A stretch of DNA of 64,000 nucleotides from Ricinus communis (taxonomy: Eukaryota; Streptophyta; Magnoliopsida; Malpighiales; Euphorbiaceae): positions 3,134,501-3,198,500 of the forward strand of contig NC_063265.1 in NCBI RefSeq assembly GCF_019578655.1, given 5' to 3'. This document shows, piece after piece, positions 11,601-22,646 of the stretch; position 1 is the stretch's first letter, and each line of letters begins with the position of its first letter. The translations under genes and the position numbers were made by a program. The notes under the pieces are model-generated. The model saw only the letters and a program-made list of their open reading frames with translations, did no database searches and was not told the DNA's origin.

Positions 11601-12208
11601 ACCGAGCCACTCGTCCCGTAAAAGTAAATATATATTTTTATTTATTTATTTATTATGGTATTTGATTATAATGTGATTTGTATTTACGTGCATGGTTGAT
11701 ATTTTGATTCGAATGATTAATATTTTATGTGAAGGAAATAGTAGGGTATGATTATAGTATGATTTGAATAATCTATGTTTTCTGAGAAGAAGCAATAGTC
11801 CCTAGATTATTTGATTTTAACTCACTCTCAAGACTGACAGTCTCCACTTATGTTTTTTTTCAGATTCGTGACTGTTAGTTCTCCCGCGACTCTTATTCAA
11901 GAACTCCTTCATCATTCGGGTAATGTATTTGATTTGGTATGTAAATTGGTAAATCTTAGATTCTCCGCAGAGTAATAGTAAATGTATCGTTTGTAATTTT
12001 TCGAGCTTGAGGTCTCGCCTAGTTTTTCCGCATCAAGTATTTATGTAGAATGTAGCTATTAAGATAATTTGTGGTTTTAATAATATTAATTTGAGATGAG
12101 ATTTGTTTAAATCAGTGAGTGTCAGGCTTACTACGGGTTTCGGTGGCCTTAAGCCTACCCATTTCCTAGTGCCGGTCATGGGCCCACGGGTGGGGTCGTG
12201 ACATGTAA

Positions 12209-12959
12209 TGACAAACACATCATATAATCAATTATCTTTAATTTAATGCATCTTTAATTTAATGCAATGATCAATATACACAATATCTATGTAATTTTGA
12301 TTACTTACAACATATTATATTTACTTTATTTTTTATTTATTTTATTCAATATAATTTAACACCTTCAACTACCATCCGACGATCAAATTCTGGTGACTAG
12401 CAACTAAATTTCAATGACCAGATTCTAGGCACCAATGATATTTAAAAAATAATAATTTTATATTATTTTTAGATATTTTATTTTAATATTTTATTTTTAT
12501 CTCAACCATTATAAATAAATTAAATATTAAAATAAAAATTATAATTAAATTATATTTTTTTTATTATAATCGAACATGATAATAGAATGATGAGTACATT
12601 ACATTCTGTTAGTTTTTTGATTCCATTACTTAGTTTATTAGATTACATTCCATTACGCTCTACCAAACATAGCCTAAGTAATTAGCTAATTAAATGTTAT
12701 TTTTATCATATATTTTCATTATCATAATATTTGCAATTTTACTTTTATTGCTTTCTTCAGTTATTTTATAAACTTTATTTTTAAAAAGATTAATTTAATG
12801 TGTTTAGATTTACTTTTAAGTTTTGTGTGTTTGATAATTAATTTTTATAATAAACTGACTTTACATTCCTTGAAAAATTGACCTTAAAGTATTTACTGCT
12901 TTATTAACACGGTTCATGCACTTATGAGTATTAATTTAGAGTTATTATTCTCTCGTTTC
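12209..12959. other. AT-rich intergenic stretch, no gene seen
   Basis: About 750 bases of AT-rich DNA between the solo LTR and the plastid rps8 fragment. No coding or structural feature is recognisable. Confidence 0.7.
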
Positions 12960-13235
12960 AGTTTGAGATAGCCAAAATTTTATCCGATAAAAAATAAAAG
13001 TTTTTTTTTTAATAAAATAAGAAATTTCGGCTGAAAGAAATAAAAAATTTAGTTTATCATGGGCAGAGATCCTATTGCTGAGATAATAACCTCTATACGA
13101 AATGCTGACATAAATAGAAAAGGAACCGTTCGAATAACATTCACTAACATCACCGAAAACATTATTAAAATACTTTTACGAGAAGGTTTTATTGAAAATG
13201 TCAGGAATTCTAGAAGAAATGTGGGGTTCTGCTTC
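12960..13235 (+). pseudogene. rps8: Nuclear plastid-DNA insertion: 5' part of rps8
   Basis: An ATG at 13059 opens a frame starting [17 protein letters not shown] and continuing with [14 protein letters not shown] and [11 protein letters not shown]. These are recognisable as the first ~50 residues of plastid ribosomal protein S8 (normal length about 134). After the ENVRNSRRN stretch near 13220 the similarity stops and unrelated GC-richer sequence follows, so about 60% of the gene is missing. The AT-rich leader (about 12965-13058) also looks plastid-derived. Plastid genes have no expression signals in the nucleus, so this is a dead insertion. Confidence 0.85.
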
Positions 13236-13870
13236 TGGCGGCAACATGCTATAGGGTTGGTGGTCCCGCTTACGAGGTTAAATCAATACGTTTTCGTCTT
13301 GTGTAGCCCTTATTTGTCTTTTGTTCTTTGGCCTTGACTTTCCTCTTCCCCCCTCTTTTCAACATCTATGATATGTTCTGTTCTATATTTTGTTCGGCTC
13401 CGAAGAAAGAAATTGGGGTTCCCAATGCTTCTCCACTCCCAACGATATGCGCCAACCTCGGGATGCTTTACTCCTAACCCCACAAGGTTCCCTAGAGCAC
13501 TTCACATTCCGCGTTCTTTACGCCTTAGCGAATTGACGCCTCTGCTAGGCAGCGTGTGGAATGGCCGAGAGCGAATGCTAGAAGAAAGATCATTGGTTTA
13601 GGCCTTTAAGTTGATATTCGATTGCATGAACTTTGGCAGCTCTTACTTATAAAGATGTTCTTATCCTTTTTTTTCTTGCAGTTAATCAAGGGTTCGTTTC
13701 TCAAACGGAAACCGTAATTAACAGAAGCTAGTTCACGACTTCCGGAAGATGGGTCCCCACAATCAAACAATCAACCCATCCAACAACGATGAGGGAATTG
13801 GCATCAATTACGATGTTAAGGATAACTCCCTTTATGTTAGACTATTAGCCAGCCAGTTGTCATAGCTTTT
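13236..13870. other. GC-richer segment fused to the rps8 fragment, origin unknown
   Basis: Base composition is clearly more balanced than in the flanks. A 77-codon frame (13368-13601) and a frame continuing from rps8 both lack recognisable domains. The sequence does not continue rps8. Its composition and its position against a plastid fragment suggest another organellar, perhaps mitochondrial, origin, but I cannot match it to a gene. Confidence 0.4.
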
Positions 13871-16318
13871 ATCTCGGTGATCAGTTGTAAGATAAGATGC
13901 AATTAAACTCTTATTTTCTTGCTAAACTGAAAAATTTATATCCATAGTAGTAGGGATAAAATAAATTTTTTAATGTTTTATTTAAAAGGTAAGAAGTTTT
14001 AATTTATTTCAATTTATTAAAAGAATTAATGAATAGAATAATAAGAGTAGGAATTGATTTTCATCAACAAATAAATTCTAAATTATAAAACAAATTTTAT
14101 AAGTGGAAACTAAACAATTTGGAGTAGAGCAGTTTATTCATTTCTTTATTAGTAACATGTATAGCTTATTAGTGCATTTTATTTATTAAATTATTCAGAT
14201 GTTGTAATAAAAATGAAATCTATTATAAGTTAAAATTTATATTTACATGTGCATTTGGATACATTGATTTAGATTTGAAATCTATAAATCTAAAATCTTC
14301 TATTTAAATAGTATAAAAATTTGAAATCCTATATTCCAAATTCATTGTTTTGATATTCTTTAACTAATAAAAAAATTTGAATTTCAACCAAAAGTTAGAT
14401 TTAAAATAGAATCTAAAATAACTATTTAATTTAAATATTTTAAATGACTATGTAATTAAAATCATGATCATAAATCCTTAAAGAGAAATCATGATGATAA
14501 AGAAATTGATGCCACATATATAATATTCTTAGTGTGAGATTGGATTCTTATGTTTTAACTTTATATAATAATAATAATATAATAATATTTTTTTAATTAT
14601 GATTTGATAATATTTGAGTTTTAAAATCAGATTTAGATAATAAATAAATACTCCAGAGAAAATTAATATTTATATTTACATAAATTATAAATAAATATAA
14701 AATACGTATCTAAAATCAAAATAAAATTAGATCAAGTATTTAGAATGGAAAATGGTGGCTTCTAATGTACTACACTTTCTCACCAATATAGAGAATTTAA
14801 TAAAAAAATAACAAAATACTTAATATAGAAGTTGCAAAATCTTTAAGCAAGAGACTTAATTCAAAATTGATTCGCTTCTCACTCTTAAAGTAGGAATAAA
14901 AAAAATAAAAAATAAGTAAACTTTAATTACTTAAGCTCTGTTTGTTTTACAGAAAATAACTAAATTTTTAAAAAATAACTAAGAGGAAAACATTGTATAA
15001 AAAATAACTTATTTTCTTTTGTTTACTTACCCTAAAAGAAGTTAGTTGAAATTTGTTTTATGACGTCTGAAATATACTTAAAAATATCACTTCTTCTATT
15101 AATAGACTATTTAAACATTCAAATTAACTAAAATTAAAATTCTAGATTTATAATTAATCATAAAATAAAAAATATTATATAAAAATAAATAAATTTGGAC
15201 ATTTCTGATTACCATCCCGAGGTGATTGTATCATTAGTAAATTTCATTATTCATAATTTTTGCAAGTCTGGAAGATGACTTCCTATTTGAAAAGGAAAGT
15301 TAATTTTTCTTAAAAATAGTTTTTTTTTATGAGGAAAATATTTTCCGCTTATTCTCTTGGATGCATCCAACACTATTAATTTAATATATAATTTATTTTA
15401 TTGGTAATATATAAAATATTAATATGATTTTTAATTATTAATTATTTCACATGAAGTATTTAATATTTTTATTTTTCTTAATTATATATTATTAAAAACC
15501 AAAAACAACTAAATACGCAGGAGACATTGAAAAAGAATTAAAATTCGATTTGTACAATGGTATGAGTTTGATAAAAATATTAATTTATGAAAGAAACTTA
15601 GAAATCAATATTTATAAAGTCCAAGGAATAGCTTTTAAAAAAGAGAAAATAGCTGAAAGTAAAATTAACTTAAACTGAGCACTGCAGTGAAAGTCCAAAG
15701 TCCAAAAATACAGAAATGTTGACTTCATTATTTTACAAATTGGATTTGAAATAACACATGTGCTATTGTTATTTGAAAACCTAACTTTTAAGTCCCGAAA
15801 AATTGTCAGAGATTTGTATTAAGTTCAAATCCAGCTTTGATTATTTTTATCCAAACAAAGAATTTGTTCTAAATCCAAATCCCCCCGACAAAACCTTTTT
15901 TTATTTTACGCTCTTTAACTCTTCCTCAGCCAGATTTGAGTTTAGGAGTTTTATCGGGACTTACTAGTAAAAGGCCTACGGCCGAAAGCAATCTTAGAAA
16001 TCATGTCCGCCTACATAAGTAAATTGCTGATAAAACTTTAAAATGACATTTTTCTTTATCTACTCGAACTCAGAGCTAGCTAGTTCTTCTCGAAAAGCAT
16101 TGAGATGCGGCAATTGATTAGACATTTAGGAGGTAAATCACTATTTGCCTCAAATCCAAGCATTCAAACCCAGCATGTTAAATTTACCCCCAAATGCATA
16201 ACTTACCTAGGTACACTATCGAAAAAGCCAAAATAAATACATAAATAAAGCACATATTAACAACAAACTTGCAAAGACAAATTTTCCCGGTCTCTTTGAG
16301 CAGCAAGCCATTATCTTC
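13871..16318. other. AT-rich intergenic region with a possible MITE
   Basis: No gene seen. The stretch 14935-15375 starts with GCTCTGTTTGTTTTACAGAAAA and ends with a GGAAAATATTTTCC-containing block and GGATGCATCCAACA, reminiscent of plant hAT-type MITEs, but the termini do not match well enough to be sure. The right end (16080 onward) is the downstream region of the receptor-like protein gene. Confidence 0.45.
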
Positions 16319-16411
16319 CTGCAAATCATATATGATGAGAACTTTAAAATTTTTGTGCTAATAAATTTGGCCTGTGATTGTGAAACAAAACAAAGTTATT
16401 AAAGACAATAC
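16319..16411 (-). other. Putative 3'-UTR intron of the receptor-like protein gene
   Basis: Just after the stop codon the minus strand reads TAAATGCAG|GTATTG, a good 5' splice site. At 16319 it reads ATTTGCAG|GAAGAT, a good 3' splice site. This gives a 93-base intron within the 3' untranslated region. The inference rests on the consensus sequences alone. Confidence 0.45.
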
Positions 16412-16417
16412 CTGCAT

Positions 16418-19400
16418 TTAGTGATTTCTTCTTCTCGTTGTCCGTCTTGGATATGGTCGTCTTACTCTTCTATGTTGTCTTTCCTCAATTATCCGCACAA
16501 TCCATTGTGGTTTCCTTGTTGCTAAGACAATATAGCCCATGGATAGTCCAAACACCATCCCACATCCATATCCCATTAATGCAAATTTCCAATCAAACCA
16601 GCCTTGAGAATCTTCTTCTTCATGAGGTATTGGTGAAGGAGATAACTGGGGTGGCTCCCCACTGCTGCATTTCTGCGACAATGGAAATCCACACAAGCCC
16701 AAGTTCCCCACATATGAATCATTTGCGAATGTATTGAATTGCTTGCCCTGAGGTATCTGTCCCTTGAGCTGGTTAAATGTAAGATTAAGCACAGCAAGAA
16801 ATGAGAGAAGTGTTAACTGGGAAGGGATTTCTCCGACAAGCTTATTTGAGGAAAGATCTAGTGATTCCATATTTGTCAAATTTGCAAATGACAAAGGGAT
16901 ACGACCTGTTAGACTATTATGAGAAAAATTGAGCACCACAAGAGACTTTAACATGCCAATTTCTTCGGGAATTTCTCCTCGAAATTCATTGCTTGAACAA
17001 TCAACAACTGTCAAAATAGTAAGGATTTTTCGCAGTTCAACTCCCCATCCTTTAATTATCAGACTTATAAGTGGAGCATCCACCAAAAAGTATTGATAAC
17101 GCCCAACAAACAACTTATCTCCAACATATTCAGGTAGATTTGCATCTTTATCCACATAAACTACAGATTTTAGATTTTGCATAAGTTTTATAGGTACGAA
17201 ACCAGTGAAGTGATTATGAGAGAGATCAAGAATCTGTAAACTGGGGAAAGGATGGTCTACACTGGGATCTCCTACTTCACCATGGAAGCTATTTGACCTT
17301 AAGATAAGAATTTCCAAGTTTGGCAGAGCTTCCAGCCAATGGGGGAATGTATCCCTTATATTGTTATTCCCAAAATCTAATATACGTAGCCCACTGCAGT
17401 TACCTAAAGATGGTGGTAATGGACCTTCAAAATTGTTCCCGTGAAGGTTAAGATACACCAAGCTGCCACTATTTCCAAATACTTCAGGAATTTTACCAGA
17501 GAAGTTGTTATTTCGAAGATCCAAAATGACGAGCCAATTCATCATAATGCCTAAACATTTTGGTATCAACCCACTGAAGCCATTATTAGACAAATCAAGG
17601 ACTTGAATAGAACCCAAATTACAGATGAAGGAAGGGATTTCTCCACTTAATCTGTTGTTTGAAACCATGAACTGCCTTATGGAAGGGGGTGGTACCGATA
17701 GTTGTCCTTGTAGCCAGTTGAAATTTAGATCAAGAGTGTCAATATTTTGCCATGGATGTTGATCTAAACCAGTTAAAAAATTGCCAGAAAGATTGAGAAA
17801 CTGCAGACTTTTCCATCCTTCTGATTTTTGTTTTGAAAACTGGCCATGAATTCTGTTATTAGAAAGATCTAATGCAGTCAACGCCTGTTGAGTACTTAAG
17901 AAATATGGAAATTCTGTTATATTGCATGAAGAAAGAGTCATTTTCCAAAGGTTGGTCAAGTTAAAACTGATATCGGTATTACTTGTCAGTGATAATTGGC
18001 TGTTGTTTGAAAGGTTGAGATTTTCAAGATTTTTGAGCTTTTGAAGCATGCTCCACTCGATAATACCACTTAGCTTATTGGAAGAAAGATCAAGTTCAGT
18101 AAGGTTCGTGAGTTCAAAAATGGAAATTGGAATTGGACCATCTATCATATTATCACTCAAACGAACATATTTCAATGAAGAATGATGAGGGTTTTGAAAA
18201 TGTTTAATGGGTCCATTGAGATTGTTATTTTGAAGGTCTAAACCATTCAAAGATGGGAGAGCAAACAACCAAGAGGGTATGGTGCCATTGAGATTGTTGA
18301 AGGAAATGTCTAAAGAATAAAGCTCAGTGAGTTTGAACATTGAAGGTGGTAACTGTCCACTGAAATCATTACCAAAAAGATATAAGAACTCTAATTTTCT
18401 AAGATCAGCATAAATATCAGGAATCTGACCTGAAAAATGGTTAGAACTTAAATCCAAGAATTTGAGTTGCTTTAGATTGCCAAGTGTATGTGGAACTGAG
18501 CCAGAAAGGTTATTGTTCCTAAGATACAGATACTCCAAGGACTCGAGATTGCCAAGGGATGTTGGAATTAGACCAAATAAATTATTGAATGACAGGTCCA
18601 AATACTCCATTGACTTGAGATTGCCTATTGAATGTTCAAGCAGCTCTCCTGATGAACCTGTAGCATAGAGATTTAACGACCTTAATGAACTAGGCCAGTT
18701 AGCCGTAGTCATATTAAGCACGAAATCATTGTTGTATGACAAGTCAAACAGCTCAAGGGATTTAAAGCGAGCAAAATCACCATCGAAATTTCCTCGCAAA
18801 GAACAATCAGAGAAACGAAGAGTTCTCAACGAAGAAGAAAGGTTCAAAAAAGCTTCAGATGAAATCAAAGACATATTCACCTCACTTAGGTCTAAATCAA
18901 TAAGTTCTGTCAAGTTTGCCAAGATATTTTCAAGACCATTGGTGTTGAAGTCAAACTCCAAATCATTGCCTGAAAGATCAAGCGAAACCAACTTGGACAG
19001 GCGATGCAAGTCAGATGGAGTTTGACCTGATAATCCACATGTAGAAAGATTAAGGTAAGTCAAATTCGTCCACAAACTAAACCCAGATGATGGGATTGAG
19101 GAGTCATCGAAATATGTATAAGCGAGGTTGAGCCGTTGAAGATGAGAAAGGAGGAGCAGGGTGGTATTCGGAGCGATTTTGCCACCAAGCGGACGACAAC
19201 TGAGATCCAGGCCGATCACATCACCTGTCAACCCATCACAGGTGATGCCATCCCATAAGCAGCAATCTGTATCCTTCACCCATGTGTCTATGGCAGGGAG
19301 TTTGTCCCCACAATACGCATATGAATTTGTATGGCTAGTCAGTGTATCTTTGAACTGAAGTAAGGCAGAGCTCTCATTTGGATGGCAAATTACTGACGAA

Positions 19401-19462
19401 GAACAATCAACTGGGTAATGCAATAACAAGAAGAGGATTTGGACAAGAATTACGACACTCAT
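16418..19462 (-). CDS. Leucine-rich-repeat receptor-like protein (RLP, Cf/Ve type)
   Basis: A single 1014-residue exon encodes a cell-surface receptor without a kinase domain. In order: signal peptide (about 1-22, hydrophobic LVQILFLLL core), an LRR N-terminal cap with Cys pairs and the WDGITCD motif (about 25-75), an extended array of some 25-30 plant-type extracellular LRRs with the LxGxIP consensus, a non-LRR island (about 765-815) ending near LISLIIKGWG, four further LRRs, a capping Cys pair (GNLGLCGFPL, about 920), an acidic juxtamembrane segment (HEEED), a transmembrane helix at about 960-982 containing GxxxG-like spacing, and a short, very basic tail of about 30 residues. Many NxS/T glycosylation sites are present. 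This is the architecture of Cf-9/Ve1-type RLPs, which sense apoplastic ligands and signal through SOBIR1/BAK1-type co-receptors (family knowledge). The ligand cannot be read from the sequence. The frame is unbroken and of normal length. Confidence 0.95.
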   Translation of the reverse strand: MSVVILVQILFLLLHYPVDCSSSVICHPNESSALLQFKDTLTSHTNSYAYCGDKLPAIDTWVKDTDCCLWDGITCDGLTGDVIGLDLSCRPLGGKIAPNTTLLLLSHLQRLNLAYTYFDDSSIPSSGFSLWTNLTYLNLSTCGLSGQTPSDLHRLSKLVSLDLSGNDLEFDFNTNGLENILANLTELIDLDLSEVNMSLISSEAFLNLSSSLRTLRFSDCSLRGNFDGDFARFKSLELFDLSYNNDFVLNMTTANWPSSLRSLNLYATGSSGELLEHSIGNLKSMEYLDLSFNNLFGLIPTSLGNLESLEYLYLRNNNLSGSVPHTLGNLKQLKFLDLSSNHFSGQIPDIYADLRKLEFLYLFGNDFSGQLPPSMFKLTELYSLDISFNNLNGTIPSWLFALPSLNGLDLQNNNLNGPIKHFQNPHHSSLKYVRLSDNMIDGPIPISIFELTNLTELDLSSNKLSGIIEWSMLQKLKNLENLNLSNNSQLSLTSNTDISFNLTNLWKMTLSSCNITEFPYFLSTQQALTALDLSNNRIHGQFSKQKSEGWKSLQFLNLSGNFLTGLDQHPWQNIDTLDLNFNWLQGQLSVPPPSIRQFMVSNNRLSGEIPSFICNLGSIQVLDLSNNGFSGLIPKCLGIMMNWLVILDLRNNNFSGKIPEVFGNSGSLVYLNLHGNNFEGPLPPSLGNCSGLRILDFGNNNIRDTFPHWLEALPNLEILILRSNSFHGEVGDPSVDHPFPSLQILDLSHNHFTGFVPIKLMQNLKSVVYVDKDANLPEYVGDKLFVGRYQYFLVDAPLISLIIKGWGVELRKILTILTVVDCSSNEFRGEIPEEIGMLKSLVVLNFSHNSLTGRIPLSFANLTNMESLDLSSNKLVGEIPSQLTLLSFLAVLNLTFNQLKGQIPQGKQFNTFANDSYVGNLGLCGFPLSQKCSSGEPPQLSPSPIPHEEEDSQGWFDWKFALMGYGCGMVFGLSMGYIVLATRKPQWIVRIIEERQHRRVRRPYPRRTTRRRNH

Positions 19463-19511
19463 TTTCCAAAGAAACTTTGCTCTAACACTTACTATGATAA
19501 AATTGTAGATG

Positions 19512-19519
19512 TTTATAAA
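19512..19519 (-). promoter_or_regulatory. Possible TATA box of the RLP gene
   Basis: TTTATAAA lies about 50 bases upstream of the ATG at 19462. The leader would be only some 20 bases long, so this is a weak call in an AT-rich region. Confidence 0.3.
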
Positions 19520-19529
19520 TTAATCAAAC

Positions 19530-21085
19530 AGCATCACTGCATATCACTCGGAGGGATTCATAGGATTGAACCAAAGTCAATAACACGTCTTTGATTTTTA
19601 TTTTTTTTTTCTAATATAGTCTTTCCACCTTAATAATGGCCCACGAGGAAATCAACTAAACGCGTATTGACTTCCCAGTCAATTTTTGTTTTACCTATTT
19701 ATTTATTGACTTTCAGAATTCTGTACTTCTTTTTGCTATTCGATCCCTTTAATTAAGAATTTTGGCTATCAAGCCCCTATATTTTACTATCTTTTTGCTA
19801 TTAAGCTCTCCAACAGTTATTGAGTTATTCATTTTATATTCTAGAAGAATTTGAAGCTTAAAATTCTTCTCAAATTATTTTCAAATTAAAAATTGTTCTC
19901 ACAAAAAATTATGATGAGTTCACAATAATTTAATGCATATTAAATCATGATAATTCTGAAATAAATGTCATTCGACAAAATTCACCATTTATCTACACCC
20001 TTTTATCTATGATATTACTTTTTCTTCATCATTTATTTGGCCTTTAGGTCTCTTAAAATTAAAAAATAATTAAGACTTTCTATTATTTTATATTCAATTG
20101 AGAAGTAAAATAATTATCTTACAATTATTTTATCCAACTAAAATAATTATTTAATGAAAATAAAGGTTAAATAGTATCAAGTATCATAACTCAGGGCTCA
20201 ATTAGATATAATAATAGTTGAACTTAATAGTATAAAAGAACAAATTTTAGGAACAATTTGCTCACTTTTAATGGCATGTGAGACACATGTACAAAAGGCT
20301 TAAGAGAATAAATCTGCATAATCCAGGAGTTTAATAGCGTACGAGATCAGTTCAGGAGTCCAGTACTTTGCTGTATATATTCTTTTAAAGAATATAATAT
20401 TTTAAAAATTTTATTTAAAAAATATTTAATAGCATATATTAGATTTTCATTTTTACAAAGTAATCTATTCGATTAAAACTTTTAAGAACTTTGATGGTGT
20501 TTAAAAATTATGATATATTTAATAATAATTTTGAAAAATTCTGTATAAATTATGAAGTATTCAATAAAAACTTTTAAACACTTTAAAGTAAACTAGTATT
20601 TAAAAAGTCATCAACTTTTATAGACATGGACTTTTATATATTTCTAATGACTTTTTATATATTGTTATAAATAAAAAATTTCAAAATTTCTCTTTGACTT
20701 TTCTTCAAAACTTTAATAAATTTTTTTAATTTTATATATAATTAATTTAATTTTTTAATTTTAATAGAATTAATTAATAATTAATCTAATTCAATCCTAA
20801 TCCTATCATAATTTTAAATACATTTCTAATTCTATAAAAAATTGTTAAATTATTGTATCAAACTATATATATATTTATATATATAATGAAATTCAAAATA
20901 ACTCAAATAAAATTTCAAAAAAATTGAAAATAAAAAGTCAAAAAAAATATTTTTAATTTATTTTATTAATATATTAATTCACATGTTCATTATTATAATA
21001 ATATTTCATTGGTAGGATTATAATAATTCAACTATATTATGTGGTCAGTATCTTTTTAATATATTAAACTAATTAGTATATCAAA

Positions 21086-21127
<42 letters not shown>

Positions 21128-21729
21128 AATTGAATTTTATTGTTATATTTTATTGTAAAATTAAGTTGTATATGATATAAATAAGGATTTTAATATATTT
21201 TGAATTTAAAGAATTCATATTTTAATACAACATATTAAGCAACCTAAAAAATGTCATTTAAAATTTTAAATGCTTATTTACTATTTAATAATTTTTATTA
21301 ATATTTTTATATCTTTTGTCATGAAAATTTAAAATTCATCTCTTCTTATATTATATATTTTTTACTATTTTTATAAAAATAAAAATTCTATTATTATTAT
21401 TTAAATTTTAATAATATTATTATTAAAAGTATTATACCACAAAGTTAAAAAATTTAAAAATTATTAAAACTAAAATACTAAACATTTTTCATATTTCTTT
21501 CGTTATCAACATGGATACTTTTTAAATATTTTGTATGAAATAATTATTAAAATAATATAATTAAAGCAATTTAAAAAATAAATAAATTAACAATATAAAT
21601 TTATTTGAAATCTAATTAGTCTATTAAGTTTGCAAATTATGTAATAACATATGAGTTAAATTATATGACAAAGATAAATACTCATAAAATATTTAAATAT
21701 GTTTAATAAATATTAGTAACATGGTTAAA
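19530..21729. other. AT-rich intergenic region, no gene seen
   Basis: More than 2 kb of extremely AT-rich DNA with no coding potential. It contains a (TA)n run at 21087-21125. The part next to 19530 is upstream sequence of the RLP gene. Confidence 0.7.
21087..21125. repeat. (TA)n microsatellite
   Basis: About 19 TA units in AT-rich intergenic DNA. Confidence 0.95.
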
Positions 21730-22646
21730 GAGCTTGGCTATTAACAATAATCTTGAGGGTTGACCCGGGCTCTAGAGTACATGCAACAAAGATTAGAAAG
21801 AGTCGGACGAAGTTGTCTGACCACTCACTTTAATGGCTAAATCAGTAAAGGTTTAAAGTTATATTGATCATATGTACATGATATATTATGTCACCGTCCT
21901 TTATATAGGGGCTAGAAGTCTTCTAGTTATATTAGGAGTAGGATTATGTGAATATAAGGTCCCAAATCCTATTAATATTAGTCATTTTGGTTGTACAATA
22001 ATGTCCTAGGTCGAGTCGGATTTCTCAATTAGTGCCCAACTATAACTTAGTCTTCAAGATTCCAAGTTGTACTTGGTTTTGAACTTAGTCAACGTCTTAT
22101 TTTTCAATTATGACAACTTGACATGTGATGCTCTGTTATTATTAGTCTGCCCACTTACCTAAGAGTATTTACGCTCGGTACATTATGTTTGCTTAGGCTC
22201 TATCACTTGATCTTTAGACGAGCTTAACACAACTAAGGATTCATATTTAGGGGCATTCCTAAAGCTTGCTCGGGTAGCGATTGGGAAGTATGCTCAGCAG
22301 AATTTTTAAATTTTAAATGCCTAGTAACTAAAATGATTGACATGCCATCTGATGTTTTGTACAATGTGCCTACCATCATGAGCATAATTTCCTATTTTTA
22401 CTTTACTAAATGACCATGGTGTCTTAATTCTCCAGAATGTTCCTTTGTCAACCTTTGAGGACATTCTCGGTGTTAAAAATGTCCTATAAATTTCTCATTT
22501 TTCTTCCTAATATTTTTTCCATTTCTGTGATTTTGCTTCTACTTCTACTCTTTCACTTTACTGCACTTCTTGTTATCTGAGTTCCCTCGAGTTTTTCCTT
22601 TGTTCTTGCCATTTGCATATTTCATCGTGTCAATAGTAAGTGCTTC
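21730..22646 (+). promoter_or_regulatory. Leader/LTR-like region of a Ty3/gypsy-type element
   Basis: Base composition rises sharply here. A TATA box (TATATA, 21902-21907, followed by GGGGC) and a long leader precede the gypsy-type ORF at 22647. The arrangement suggests the LTR and leader of the element continued at 22647-26634. No exact left boundary or primer site was found. Confidence 0.4.

Larger units (their letters stand above)
10229..12203 (+). mobile_element. Solo LTR, copy 1 of a Ty3-like LTR family
   Basis: The element starts TGTAACACCC and ends GGGGTCGTGACA, and is flanked by a perfect 5-bp direct repeat TGTAA (10224-10228 and 12204-12208). TG..CA ends, imperfect terminal inverted repeats (TGTAACACCC / TGTCACGACCC) and a 5-bp target duplication are the signature of an LTR. 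With no internal coding region it is a solo LTR left by recombination. It is 1975 bp long. The head holds a (TA)n tract and a GC-rich part (10330-10820); the tail from about 10894 is closely similar to copy 2 (29188-32268), the last 95 bases differing at about one position. It contains a 95-104-bp minisatellite. Superfamily is inferred from the ends only. Confidence 0.8.

Noticed and set aside
13059..13337. Functional rps8 gene transferred to the nucleus
   Set aside because: Only the first ~50 residues are preserved, with no transit peptide and a break into unrelated sequence.
16438..19358. Plus-strand and alternative-frame ORFs of 65-99 codons across the RLP gene
   Set aside because: Shadows of the long LRR coding frame.
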